From Prolixibacteraceae bacterium (GTDB lineage Bacteria > Bacteroidota > Bacteroidia > Bacteroidales > Prolixibacteraceae), in NCBI GenBank assembly GCA_027858145.1, contig JAQIDF010000043.1, positions 1 to 9,399 on the forward strand: 9,399 bases of DNA, given 5' to 3'. The first letter of the stretch is position 1. Every line of letters begins with the position of its first letter. Made by a program: the position numbers and the translations under genes. The notes beneath the pieces are model-generated. The model was not told the origin of the DNA. It was given only the letters and a program-made list of their open reading frames with translations, and searched no databases. Of the stretch, positions 1 through 6,665 are shown in pieces.

Positions 1-1065
1 ATTGACAGTCTTTCGGTTTTATTTGAAACAGGCGTGTTTTTAAAATACACCGAAACGGAAACGCCAGAACTTTTAAACACTTACTATGACGGAAACTTGT
101 CGCATATTGCCCTTGGGCACCGATATACTTCGTGGCTTATGGGAACTTATGGCTTGATGCCTTATTCTGATATCGGTTATCATTTTATTACCGAAAAAGC
201 AGTTGAAGGTGAAGAACGTATGATGATTACTACATGGGAAGGCTCTGGTGCCATTAACAAGATTTTTTATTCGTTAGGTTTGAAAATCAATAAGAACTTT
301 TCAATTGGTAATGAGTTTGCTTTTTATTACGGCCCAATTAATCAGGAGCGTGTGACAAGGGCACAAATTGATACTAAACTGGAAACCGGCGAAAATATTT
401 TCTCGTCAAATTATACTACTTTTTATACAAATTCACGTTATTCAGGCATTTCTGTAAAACCAGCCATTCAATATACCACTTTTTTGGGCGAAAAGGGTTC
501 AAACCTGACTATTGGGGCTACATACAGTCCCGAGCAACTCTTCTTTGGAAAATCGGATTATACGGTTCAACAAGCGTATGGTTCTTCATCTACTGCTTAT
601 ACCGTTTATGCTGACGAATTGAGGGCTGATCCTCTTGATATACCTGTTTCGTATGGTGCCGGGGTAAGTTTTATTTATCGTGGTAAGTATTTGGCAACAG
701 CCGATTATGAAGAAGAAAACTGGGGTGCGGGCAATTCTGATAAATATAAAAATCGCCAGATTTACTCATTTGGCGTAGAACGGCTACCTCAAAGCTCTTT
801 GAATTATTTTGAGCGCTGCGCTTTTCGTGCCGGGTTTCGTTACGATACCGGTTATTTAACTGTTAACCGCTACGATGTTAGCGATATTCGTTTTACGTTG
901 GGAGCGGGGTTCCCTGTACGGAAATCTCGATCAACGCTGAATGTTAGTTTAGAGGCCGGACAAATTGGAAAAGTTGGAAGCGGATTAATGCGTGAGCGCT
1001 ATGCTAAGATATCGATTGCATTCTCGTTTCACGATTATTGGTTCCTCGAACGGAAAATTGATTAG
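1..1065 (+). CDS. FadL/OmpP1-like outer-membrane transport protein, 5'-truncated
   Basis: This is the C-terminal 354 codons of a gene cut by the left edge. The frame is open from base 1, so the GTG at 34 is not a real start, and the TAG is at 1063-1065. FadL-family porins are outer-membrane beta-barrels that carry hydrophobic compounds such as long-chain fatty acids. What can be seen is a run of alternating polar/aromatic strands, the segment SWLMGTYGLMPYSDIGYHF (from about base 130) resembling the conserved GxMPYSxxGY region of Bacteroidota FadL-like proteins, a following GSGAINKIFYSLGLKINKNF stretch, and a C-terminus ending in FSFHDYWFLERKID, a typical ending for these proteins. There are no cytoplasmic or helical features. 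The N-terminal signal peptide and hatch region lie outside the window. The family assignment comes from recognised motifs, and the substrate is unknown. The next gene starts 137 bp downstream and may have its own promoter. Confidence 0.75.
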   Translation: MDSLSVLFETGVFLKYTETETPELLNTYYDGNLSHIALGHRYTSWLMGTYGLMPYSDIGYHFITEKAVEGEERMMITTWEGSGAINKIFYSLGLKINKNFSIGNEFAFYYGPINQERVTRAQIDTKLETGENIFSSNYTTFYTNSRYSGISVKPAIQYTTFLGEKGSNLTIGATYSPEQLFFGKSDYTVQQAYGSSSTAYTVYADELRADPLDIPVSYGAGVSFIYRGKYLATADYEEENWGAGNSDKYKNRQIYSFGVERLPQSSLNYFERCAFRAGFRYDTGYLTVNRYDVSDIRFTLGAGFPVRKSRSTLNVSLEAGQIGKVGSGLMRERYAKISIAFSFHDYWFLERKID

Positions 1066-1074
1066 AATTACAGC

Positions 1075-1108
1075 TTAACAATTTTTGTTGCCTTTTAAGG
1101 CATGTTAA
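1075..1108 (+). terminator. possible weak hairpin after the FadL-like gene
   Basis: Ten bases after the stop codon, TTAACA (1075-1080) can pair with TGTTAA (1103-1108). Inside it, TGCCT (1089-1093) pairs with AGGCA (1098-1102) around a 4-nt loop. An 8-nt bulge sits on the 5' side. The following DNA is T-rich but has no unbroken T-tract directly after the stem, so this is a weak or partial terminator at best. Confidence 0.3.
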
Positions 1109-1131
1109 CTGTATTTTTCTATATTTTTGCT

Positions 1132-1159
1132 TTTGATAAAGAGATAATAGATATAATTG
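1132..1159 (+). promoter_or_regulatory. candidate Bacteroidota-type promoter for the small OMP gene
   Basis: TTTG at 1132-1135 and TATAATTG at 1152-1159 resemble the -33 (TTTG) and -7 (TAnnTTTG) elements of the Bacteroidota primary sigma factor. The -7 box has one mismatch. The spacer is 16 nt, shorter than the usual 19 or so. It would give an AT-rich leader of about 35-40 nt before the ATG at 1203. Confidence 0.35.
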
Positions 1160-1202
1160 GAAACATAAAATATTTAAAAATAATTATTTAACACTTATTT
1201 GT

Positions 1203-1862
1203 ATGAATAGCAAGATAGTCCTTCTAGTAATATTAATGATTGCATCGGTGAAAGTGTTTTCGCAGGATAAAATGACTTTTGGCGTTAATTTTGGGTATGA
1301 TTATAACGATAAGTATTTAGAAAATTTAGACGGTGCCGAAAATGTTAATGAATTACCCGATTTTAACATTGGAGTTGATGTTGGTATTGAGTTAACGGAA
1401 CGTATTAGGGTTCGTGGTGAACTTAAATATGTAAATTTAAGTTTCACACGTGATTTTACAGGTTATACTGATGAGGATTTCAGTGTAGACCATACTAAAT
1501 TTACTGCGAATTTTATAGGATTTAACCCTCGTTTCGATTATCGCTTGTTCTCGTTAGGTAATTTTGAGACCTATTTTTCAACTGGATTGAAGCTGGAGTT
1601 TTCAGCCGGAGATTATATTCGTACATTTGATAACAATGGTGATAAATATGATGATTTGAAGTATTTTAGTAATGGTAAATATATTCACGACTCGGTGTTG
1701 GCTGGAGCAGTGGGTGGTTTTATCTTTAAATATAATATCAATCAAAAATTGGGGATTACGATAATGCCTGAGTATACCAGCTTTTTATCAAGGTTTTATA
1801 ATGATAATCAAACATCGCTTCAACGTGCCAATGTTAATATTGGTATTGAATGGACTTTTTAA
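1203..1862 (+). CDS. small secreted outer-membrane beta-barrel protein
   Basis: This 219-residue protein begins with a clear Sec signal peptide: a Lys at residue 4, a hydrophobic core (IVLLVILMIASVKV), then FSQ with likely cleavage before or after Gln21. The mature part of about 198 residues alternates short amphipathic strands (FGVNFGYDY, IGVDVGIEL, IRVRGELKYV, LGITIMPEYTSF, NVNIGIEWTF). It ends in an aromatic Phe, the usual signal for BAM-dependent insertion. Size and pattern fit the eight-stranded barrels placed in the outer membrane beta-barrel (PorT/OmpA-like) families of Bacteroidota. No OmpA peptidoglycan-binding domain or enzyme motif is present. The role cannot be read from sequence. 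It follows the FadL-like gene at 137 bp and is closed by a strong terminator, so it is probably the last gene of its transcript. Confidence 0.75.
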   Translation: MNSKIVLLVILMIASVKVFSQDKMTFGVNFGYDYNDKYLENLDGAENVNELPDFNIGVDVGIELTERIRVRGELKYVNLSFTRDFTGYTDEDFSVDHTKFTANFIGFNPRFDYRLFSLGNFETYFSTGLKLEFSAGDYIRTFDNNGDKYDDLKYFSNGKYIHDSVLAGAVGGFIFKYNINQKLGITIMPEYTSFLSRFYNDNQTSLQRANVNIGIEWTF

Positions 1863-1887
1863 TAAAGAATTATATAAGATAATATAG

Positions 1888-1921
1888 CGCAGGAGTTGTT
1901 TATCAGCTTCTGCGTTTTTTT
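1888..1921 (+). terminator. strong intrinsic terminator after the small OMP gene
   Basis: CGCAGGAG (1888-1895) pairs with CTTCTGCG (1907-1914), with one G-U wobble. The stem can extend inward through TTG/CAG to leave a 5-nt loop. A run of seven T follows at 1915-1921. The hairpin begins 25 nt after the stop codon of the + strand gene and is a textbook Rho-independent terminator. Confidence 0.85.
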
Positions 1922-1925
1922 GTTG

Positions 1926-2079
1926 GTTTAACCCCAATTATTCATGAGAATAATTTCTGTCTCCGACAACGACTAAGTTTCGCAACCAATTTTGTTGCCC
2001 AAAATTGGGCTCGGCTATGTCGGAGTAATCCGCTTATGCATTCACCTTTATCCAATTTGGTGAATAAAGCGGGTTAAAT
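1926..2079. repeat. palindromic element with terminal inverted repeats (MITE-like or attC-like)
   Basis: The ends are inverted repeats. Bases 1927-1944 read TTTAACCCCAATTATTCA, and the reverse complement of 2061-2078 reads TTTAACCCGCTTTATTCA, identical at 15 of 18 positions without a gap. Further nested repeats lie inside: AATTATTC/GAATAATT (1936-1943 and 1948-1955), CTCCGACA/TGTCGGAG (1961-1968 and 2018-2025), CCAATTTTG/CAAAATTGG (1986-1994 and 2000-2008, 5-nt loop), and TAATCCGCTT/AAGCGGGTTA (2026-2035 and 2067-2076, one T-G pair). The outermost heptamers, GTTTAAC and GTTAAAT, match RYYYAAC and GTTRRRY. They are followed by 5-nt spacers and perfect 7-bp inner arms, as in an integron attC site. 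It sits between two convergent genes and reaches into the last codons of the Nudix gene. No coding potential is visible. It could be a non-autonomous insertion, a REP-like repeat or a lone attC; the sequence alone does not decide. Confidence 0.6.
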
Positions 2080-2514
2080 TGAGAATTCCGGATGATTATT
2101 TTTGAATTGTTGAATGATTTCCTGGTGATCGAAGGCTAATTGTGGTAGGTTTTTCATTTCGAACCATTGAACTCTTGCTGCGTCATCGCCGGCTTTAATT
2201 GCGATGTTGTTGTCAACCTGTCCCCAAAAGACAATCGAAATTGTACGTCCCCTGGGATCCCTGCCGGGTTTGCCAAATGTGGCAAGCTCGTATAATTTTA
2301 TGTTGGTAATTCCTGTTTCTTCCTGAAGCTCTCTTTTGCAGGCATCTAAAAGGTCTTCATCCATATCGATAAAACCACCGGGCAATGCCCACATGTTTTT
2401 GTAGGGGGCATTCCCCCTTTCGATTAGCAAAATAAAGGATTGATCGCTTTCTTTGGCTATAACAATGGAATCGGTAGTAACGCTTGGTCTGGGGTATTTA
2501 TAAGAATATGACAT
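2074..2514 (-). CDS. Nudix hydrolase, ADP-ribose pyrophosphatase-like
   Basis: This 146-residue single-domain protein carries a perfect Nudix box (GX5EX7REUXEEXGU) from Gly47 to Ile69: Gly47, Glu53, Arg61-Glu62, Glu65-Glu66 and Gly68. These residues bind the divalent metal used to cleave nucleoside diphosphates linked to another moiety. The upstream WALPGGF and the downstream GKPGRDPRGRTIS stretch (81-93) resemble ADP-ribose pyrophosphatase-type members. Specificity cannot be fixed from sequence, and NADH or oxidised-nucleotide substrates remain possible. There is no signal peptide, so it is cytoplasmic. The ATG shares one base with the stop codon of the upstream NlpC/P60 gene (TAATG), so it is probably read by coupled re-initiation. 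The stop codon lies inside the right arm of the palindromic element, which may supply or disturb its 3' end. Confidence 0.9.
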   Translation of the reverse strand: MSYSYKYPRPSVTTDSIVIAKESDQSFILLIERGNAPYKNMWALPGGFIDMDEDLLDACKRELQEETGITNIKLYELATFGKPGRDPRGRTISIVFWGQVDNNIAIKAGDDAARVQWFEMKNLPQLAFDHQEIIQQFKNNHPEFSI

Positions 2515-3308
2515 TACTTTTCGTTTATAATTCTCTTCATTAACCGTAATTGGTGCGTGTATCGTTGAGTTTCAATATTGAAAATACCGGCATGGTCAAG
2601 ATTATCTATTCGGACTTTTCCTGAAGAGTGGATGATTTTGTTTTTTTCCCAAATAATACCAACATGTGTTATATCACCTTCTTCATTATCAAAAAAAGCA
2701 AGGTCGCCGGGCAGTGCTTCTTCAACAAACGAAAAATTTTCGCCAAGCAGGGCCTGTTGCGAAGAATCACGCGGAATGTTTACGCCCCCAATTTTGTATA
2801 CAATTTGCGAAAGTCCTGAGCAATCGATACCCAGGGGCGTGCGCCCTCCCCATAAATAAGGCGAATTAAAATAGCTTAACGCTGTATTGATAATCCGTGT
2901 ACGGGCGTCTTTCTCAACCGGTTTTACAGGTGCATTGCTAAGTAGTTTATACTGAGTATTTGCAATTTTAAAAGTTGAATGTTTTTTTACAAAACGGGGA
3001 AGCGTACTGCCGGCAACAATCAGAAAGTTGCGGTAATCATCGGTCTGTTGAATAATGTTGAAGATGTCGGCAGTTACGTAATGTAGTTTGTTCGATAAAA
3101 AATTGTATTCCCTTTTAGATATCTTTACAACCATTTTTGTATCAATCCAGCCTTCATATCCGTCGTGAAATAATTTTATTTTGCACCATTTTTTTCCTTC
3201 CTCCACGATTTCGTAATGTTCACCCAATAATACCTGGGTGCACATCTCACTTTTTTCGGTTGGTTCGGTACGAACAGGAATGGAACTGAGGTCAGAAATT
3301 CCGTACAT
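2514..3308 (-). CDS. cytoplasmic SH3b-NlpC/P60 (C40) peptidase, likely muropeptide endopeptidase
   Basis: The protein has 264 residues. Residues about 8-60 form a bacterial SH3-like domain (PVRTEPTEKSE through YEGWID). About 130-260 form an NlpC/P60 papain-like domain with YLWGGRTPLGIDCSG (151-165). The visible catalytic set is Cys163, His215 in THVGI and His227 in IIHSSG. The layout resembles gamma-D-glutamyl-L-diamino acid endopeptidases of the YkfC / dipeptidyl-peptidase VI type, which cut L-Ala-gamma-D-Glu-diamino acid peptides. No signal peptide or lipobox is present. The ATG at 3308 is the first start after an in-frame stop at 3327-3329, so a secreted form is unlikely and a role in cytoplasmic peptidoglycan recycling is inferred. 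It is the first gene of a two-gene unit with the Nudix hydrolase and is divergent from the 7TM-HD gene. Confidence 0.88.
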   Translation of the reverse strand: MYGISDLSSIPVRTEPTEKSEMCTQVLLGEHYEIVEEGKKWCKIKLFHDGYEGWIDTKMVVKISKREYNFLSNKLHYVTADIFNIIQQTDDYRNFLIVAGSTLPRFVKKHSTFKIANTQYKLLSNAPVKPVEKDARTRIINTALSYFNSPYLWGGRTPLGIDCSGLSQIVYKIGGVNIPRDSSQQALLGENFSFVEEALPGDLAFFDNEEGDITHVGIIWEKNKIIHSSGKVRIDNLDHAGIFNIETQRYTHQLRLMKRIINEK

Positions 3309-3342
3309 GGTAATCGTTACGCTTTTCTAAAGTTATACATTC

Positions 3343-3350
3343 CAAATATA
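3343..3350 (-). promoter_or_regulatory. -7 promoter element for the NlpC/P60-Nudix unit
   Basis: On the minus strand these bases read TATATTTG, a perfect match to the Bacteroidota -7 consensus TAnnTTTG. It ends 34 bp before the ATG of the peptidase gene, giving a short leader. No convincing TTTG -33 box is seen at the usual spacing. The same 126-bp intergenic region must also hold the promoter of the divergent operon. There only an imperfect TATTTTTC (3385-3392) was found on the + strand. Confidence 0.5.
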
Positions 3351-3434
3351 CAATAATCTTAATGCGATGGGGCATATTGCTAAATATTTTTCTATTTTTA
3401 AGAATCATTCAGTTTTGCTTAACAAACGTAATTT

Positions 3435-5558
3435 ATGGGTACAAAAAATAATAAACTTTTAAGCTTGTTCCGGAAATTTTATTTTGCAATTTTTCTGATT
3501 GCAACTTTTGGGGTAATTTACTTTCTTTTCCCCAAACAAGGCACTTTTAAGTATGAATTTCAAAAAGGAAAACCCTGGGCGCACGAAACATTAATCGCAT
3601 CGTTCGATTTCCCGATCCAGAAACCTAATGAGGTAATACAGGCCGAAAAAGATTCTTTGTTGTCGAATTATGTGCCATATTTTTCTGTATTTCCTTCAGT
3701 GAAAGATAATCAGATCGGGATGTTGGAGAACAACCTCGAACAAACCTTTGAGAGGATCAATGTGGAGGTTGATTCGACTGAAAAAGCATTGTTGAAAAAC
3801 AAGCTATTGGGAATCGTTGATACCATTTATTCCAGTGGAATTCTCAATAATTCAGTTGATTCATATACGGCACTGGAAGATAAAGAAAATATAAACAAAG
3901 TTGAAGGCAACAGGGCTGTAAAGGTTCCCGTGTCATCAGTTTATTCAATAAAATCGGCATATGTTGAACTAAGTGACTCTATAAATAAGTTGTCGGTTTC
4001 TCACCCTTTGTTATTAGATCTACAGGAGAATGTCGATTTCAGTAACTTTCTTGTATCTAACCTCAATTACGATGAAGAATTTAACAATACCAAAATAGAA
4101 GAATTGATAAATGATTTATCAACCACACGGGGGGCGGTTTTAACAGGTGTACGCGTAATATCTGAAGGAGATTTGGTTAATAACGACAATTATATTATTC
4201 TTCAATCGTTAAAGCAAGCATACGAGAAAAACCGTATGTATGGAGGTTGGATTTCTACCATATTTGTAGGGCAAATGATTTTGATTGCTGGGTTACTTGC
4301 TGTGATGGTTCTTTATCTGCAAAATTTTAACAAGAAAGTATTTTGGAAAAAGCGAAATTTTTCATTGATTCTTACTACGTTGCTTGTAGTGGTTATATTA
4401 GCCCGGTTAGTATATGAGAACGATTCATTAAATATGTATATACTTCCCGTTTGTATGTTGCCTATTATTATTCGTACTTTCCTGGGGGCACGTATGGCTA
4501 TAATGATTCATGTAATTACAGTGTTGATAATTGGTTTTATGGCTCCTAACAGTTTCGAATTTGTGCTAATTCAAATTGTAGCTGGAATTGTTGCCGTAGT
4601 AAGCCTGAGTAAGTTGCACCGTCGTGGGCATTTGATTATTACTTCTCTTATTTTAATACTTACATACTCAATACTGTATATTGGCTTTGAGATTATAAAA
4701 GAAGCTGATATCAATAATATAGGATGGAGAGATCTTTCATGGTTTGTTGGTAATGGATTTTTGTTACTTATAGCTTATCCTTTGATTTATGTGTTTGAAA
4801 AAGTGTTTGGCTTTCTTTCGGATGTTACATTGGTTGAACTTTCAGATACAAACCACCCATTATTGCGAAAACTGGCTGAAGTTGCCCCCGGCACATTTCA
4901 GCATTCGATGCAGGTTGCTAATTTATCTGAAGAAATTATATTACGTATAGGAGGAAACCCCATGTTGGTTCGCACTGGGGCACTTTATCATGATGTAGGA
5001 AAAATTAATAGCTCTCAGTATTTTATAGAAAATCAACTGGTGGGGGATAATCCTCACGATAAATTGTCGAATAAGAAAAGTGTTGAAAAGATCGTGAGCC
5101 ATGTTTTTGATGGTGTACGATTGGCAAAAAAATATAATATTCCCGATACTATTATCGATTTTATTAAAATGCATCATGGGAAGAGCCTGGTTAAGTATTT
5201 TTATTTAAAGCAAAAAGAGCAAAATCCAGATGTTGAGCTTAAGAAAGAAGACTTTATGTATCCGGGGCCTAATCCTACAACCCGTGAAACTGCTGTTGTA
5301 ATGCTTTCAGACAGTATTGAAGCAGCTTCGCGGAGTCTACCTGAAAAAAACGAGGAGTCGTTGAATAAACTAATCAACCAAATCATAAACTCAAAAGTTG
5401 ATAATCACGAGTTGGATGATGCCCCGTTAACTTTTAAAGATATAAAAGTTATTAAAGCAATTTTTCTTGAAAAGATGAAGAACATTTATCATGTTCGCAT
5501 CCAGTATCCATCAGAGGAAAAAGAACAAAGCGATAAAAATCAAAAAGAAGAGAATTAA
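3435..5558 (+). CDS. pgpH: 7TM-HD membrane protein, PgpH-type cyclic-di-AMP phosphodiesterase
   Basis: The protein has 707 residues, in the usual size range of PgpH-like proteins. Order: a first membrane helix at about 14-33; an extracytoplasmic 7TMR-HDED domain at about 40-265, opening with WAHETLIASFDFPI (48-61); about seven membrane helices between 272 and 455; and a cytoplasmic HD domain at about 472-640. Metal-binding residues of the HD fold are visible: His490 (FQHSMQVANL), His519-Asp520 (LYHDVGK), His556 (SHVFDG), His580-His581 (MHHGKS) and Asp626 (SDSIEAASR). Characterised members hydrolyse c-di-AMP to pApA, and all key residues appear intact here. The function is transferred from the family. 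An in-frame TAA at 3429-3431 makes ATG 3435 the first start. It leads a five-gene operon, and the next gene follows after 16 nt. The C-terminal tail is Lys/Glu/Gln-rich. The diadenylate cyclase partner is not in the window. Confidence 0.88.
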   Translation: MGTKNNKLLSLFRKFYFAIFLIATFGVIYFLFPKQGTFKYEFQKGKPWAHETLIASFDFPIQKPNEVIQAEKDSLLSNYVPYFSVFPSVKDNQIGMLENNLEQTFERINVEVDSTEKALLKNKLLGIVDTIYSSGILNNSVDSYTALEDKENINKVEGNRAVKVPVSSVYSIKSAYVELSDSINKLSVSHPLLLDLQENVDFSNFLVSNLNYDEEFNNTKIEELINDLSTTRGAVLTGVRVISEGDLVNNDNYIILQSLKQAYEKNRMYGGWISTIFVGQMILIAGLLAVMVLYLQNFNKKVFWKKRNFSLILTTLLVVVILARLVYENDSLNMYILPVCMLPIIIRTFLGARMAIMIHVITVLIIGFMAPNSFEFVLIQIVAGIVAVVSLSKLHRRGHLIITSLILILTYSILYIGFEIIKEADINNIGWRDLSWFVGNGFLLLIAYPLIYVFEKVFGFLSDVTLVELSDTNHPLLRKLAEVAPGTFQHSMQVANLSEEIILRIGGNPMLVRTGALYHDVGKINSSQYFIENQLVGDNPHDKLSNKKSVEKIVSHVFDGVRLAKKYNIPDTIIDFIKMHHGKSLVKYFYLKQKEQNPDVELKKEDFMYPGPNPTTRETAVVMLSDSIEAASRSLPEKNEESLNKLINQIINSKVDNHELDDAPLTFKDIKVIKAIFLEKMKNIYHVRIQYPSEEKEQSDKNQKEEN

Positions 5559-5574
5559 AAATAGATTGTTTAGT

Positions 5575-6648
5575 ATGAAAAATGATAAGAATAAAGCTGG
5601 TATTAAGAAAAGCGATTTTGATGAAAATGTAGAAGGTAAAGCTGTGTCACTATATACACTGGAAAACAGCAAGGGAGCTGAAGTTTCCATTACTAATTAC
5701 GGAGGTAAAATAGTATCATTAATGGTGCCCGCTAAAAGCGGCCAACTGGTTGATGTAGTAACAGGATATAATTCTATTGAAGGTTATTTAAACTCAGGAG
5801 AAATTTATTTTGGAGCAGCCATTGGCCGTTACGGTAATCGTATTGCCAATGGTAAGTTTTCAATTGATGGTGTTGAATATCAGTTAGAAAAAAATAATGG
5901 CCCCAACAGCTTACATGGAGGTATTAAAGGTTTTCATGCCGTTGTTTGGAATGCAAAACAAAAAGACGCTCAAACCCTTGAGTTGAACTATTTGTCAAAA
6001 GATATGGAGGAAGGATTCCCGGGTAACCTTGAGGTGAAAATCGTATATAAATTAAACAACGACAATCAGCTGGTAATCGATTATTACGCATCTACCGATA
6101 AAAAAACACTGTGTAATCTTACCAACCATACATATTTTAATTTGAGTGGTGACGGGGCTGATACGATACTCGATCATGTATTAAAACTAGATGCAAGCCA
6201 TTACACACCATCTGATGATACGGCAATTCCTACCGGTGAAATTAAAAATGTTGAAGGGACTCCGATGGATTTTACGAAAAAAAAAGCCATTGGAGCACAA
6301 ATTGATGACGACTTTATTGATTTGAAACTTGGTAATGGCTACGACCACAACTTTGTTCTTGACAAGAAAGAGGACGGCGTTGAGAAACTCGGTTACATTT
6401 ATTCTCCGAAAACCAACATCCAAATGGATTTTTACACCGATCAGCCGGGTGTGCAGTTATATACCGGTAATTTTATGGATGGTTCACAAATAGGGAAAAA
6501 AGGAAAAGCTTATCTAAAACGTTCGGCATTTTGTCTCGAAGCACAATATTTTCCCGATTCCCCGAATAGACCGGAATTTCCATCTACAGTTCTTAAACCA
6601 GGAGATGAATACCGGCAAACAACAATTTATGGTTTCACTGTAGGTTAA
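5575..6648 (+). CDS. galM: aldose 1-epimerase (mutarotase)
   Basis: This 357-residue protein of the GalM family interconverts the alpha and beta anomers of aldoses such as galactose and glucose. Visible signature segments are GRYGNRIANGKF, NSLHGGIKGFH with His114, LTNHTYFNLSG with the catalytic His185, GYDHNF with Asp257, and FCLEAQYFPDSPN with the catalytic Glu322. The residue set is complete, so it should be active. No signal peptide is present, so cytoplasmic action is expected. The frame stays open back to an ATG at 5491, but that would overlap the 7TM-HD gene by 68 bases and add a Lys-rich, non-conserved tail. The ATG at 5575, 16 nt after the preceding stop, is preferred. It lies between a signalling enzyme and regulators, not beside other galactose genes, which is unusual for galM. 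The substrate sugar is not shown. Confidence 0.9.
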   Translation: MKNDKNKAGIKKSDFDENVEGKAVSLYTLENSKGAEVSITNYGGKIVSLMVPAKSGQLVDVVTGYNSIEGYLNSGEIYFGAAIGRYGNRIANGKFSIDGVEYQLEKNNGPNSLHGGIKGFHAVVWNAKQKDAQTLELNYLSKDMEEGFPGNLEVKIVYKLNNDNQLVIDYYASTDKKTLCNLTNHTYFNLSGDGADTILDHVLKLDASHYTPSDDTAIPTGEIKNVEGTPMDFTKKKAIGAQIDDDFIDLKLGNGYDHNFVLDKKEDGVEKLGYIYSPKTNIQMDFYTDQPGVQLYTGNFMDGSQIGKKGKAYLKRSAFCLEAQYFPDSPNRPEFPSTVLKPGDEYRQTTIYGFTVG

Positions 6649-6665
6649 TAATTTATATATTTTAT

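Noticed and set aside
34..36. GTG start for the first gene
   Set aside because: The frame is open back to base 1 and the protein lacks a signal peptide from this GTG, so the gene is truncated by the window and the codon is internal.
1926..2079. Simple bidirectional terminator for the two convergent genes
   Set aside because: Although convergent genes often share one, the arms are far longer and more nested than needed, there is no T-tract after the stems, and the + strand gene already has a strong terminator at 1888-1921.
2578..2869. Three plus-strand open frames of 63-93 codons
   Set aside because: They lie antisense to the NlpC/P60 catalytic domain and mirror its conserved codons; no start context or similarity supports them.
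3309..3434. Riboswitch or c-di-AMP-binding leader before the 7TM-HD gene
   Set aside because: The 126-bp divergent intergenic region shows no long stems and is too short for a known ydaO-type structure together with promoters for both directions.
5491..5574. Upstream in-frame ATG extending the mutarotase by 28 residues
   Set aside because: It would overlap the 7TM-HD gene by 68 bases and add a Lys/Arg-rich tail that looks like out-of-frame reading of that gene's charged C-terminus. The ATG at 5575 sits 16 nt after the stop, in keeping with the spacing of the other genes.
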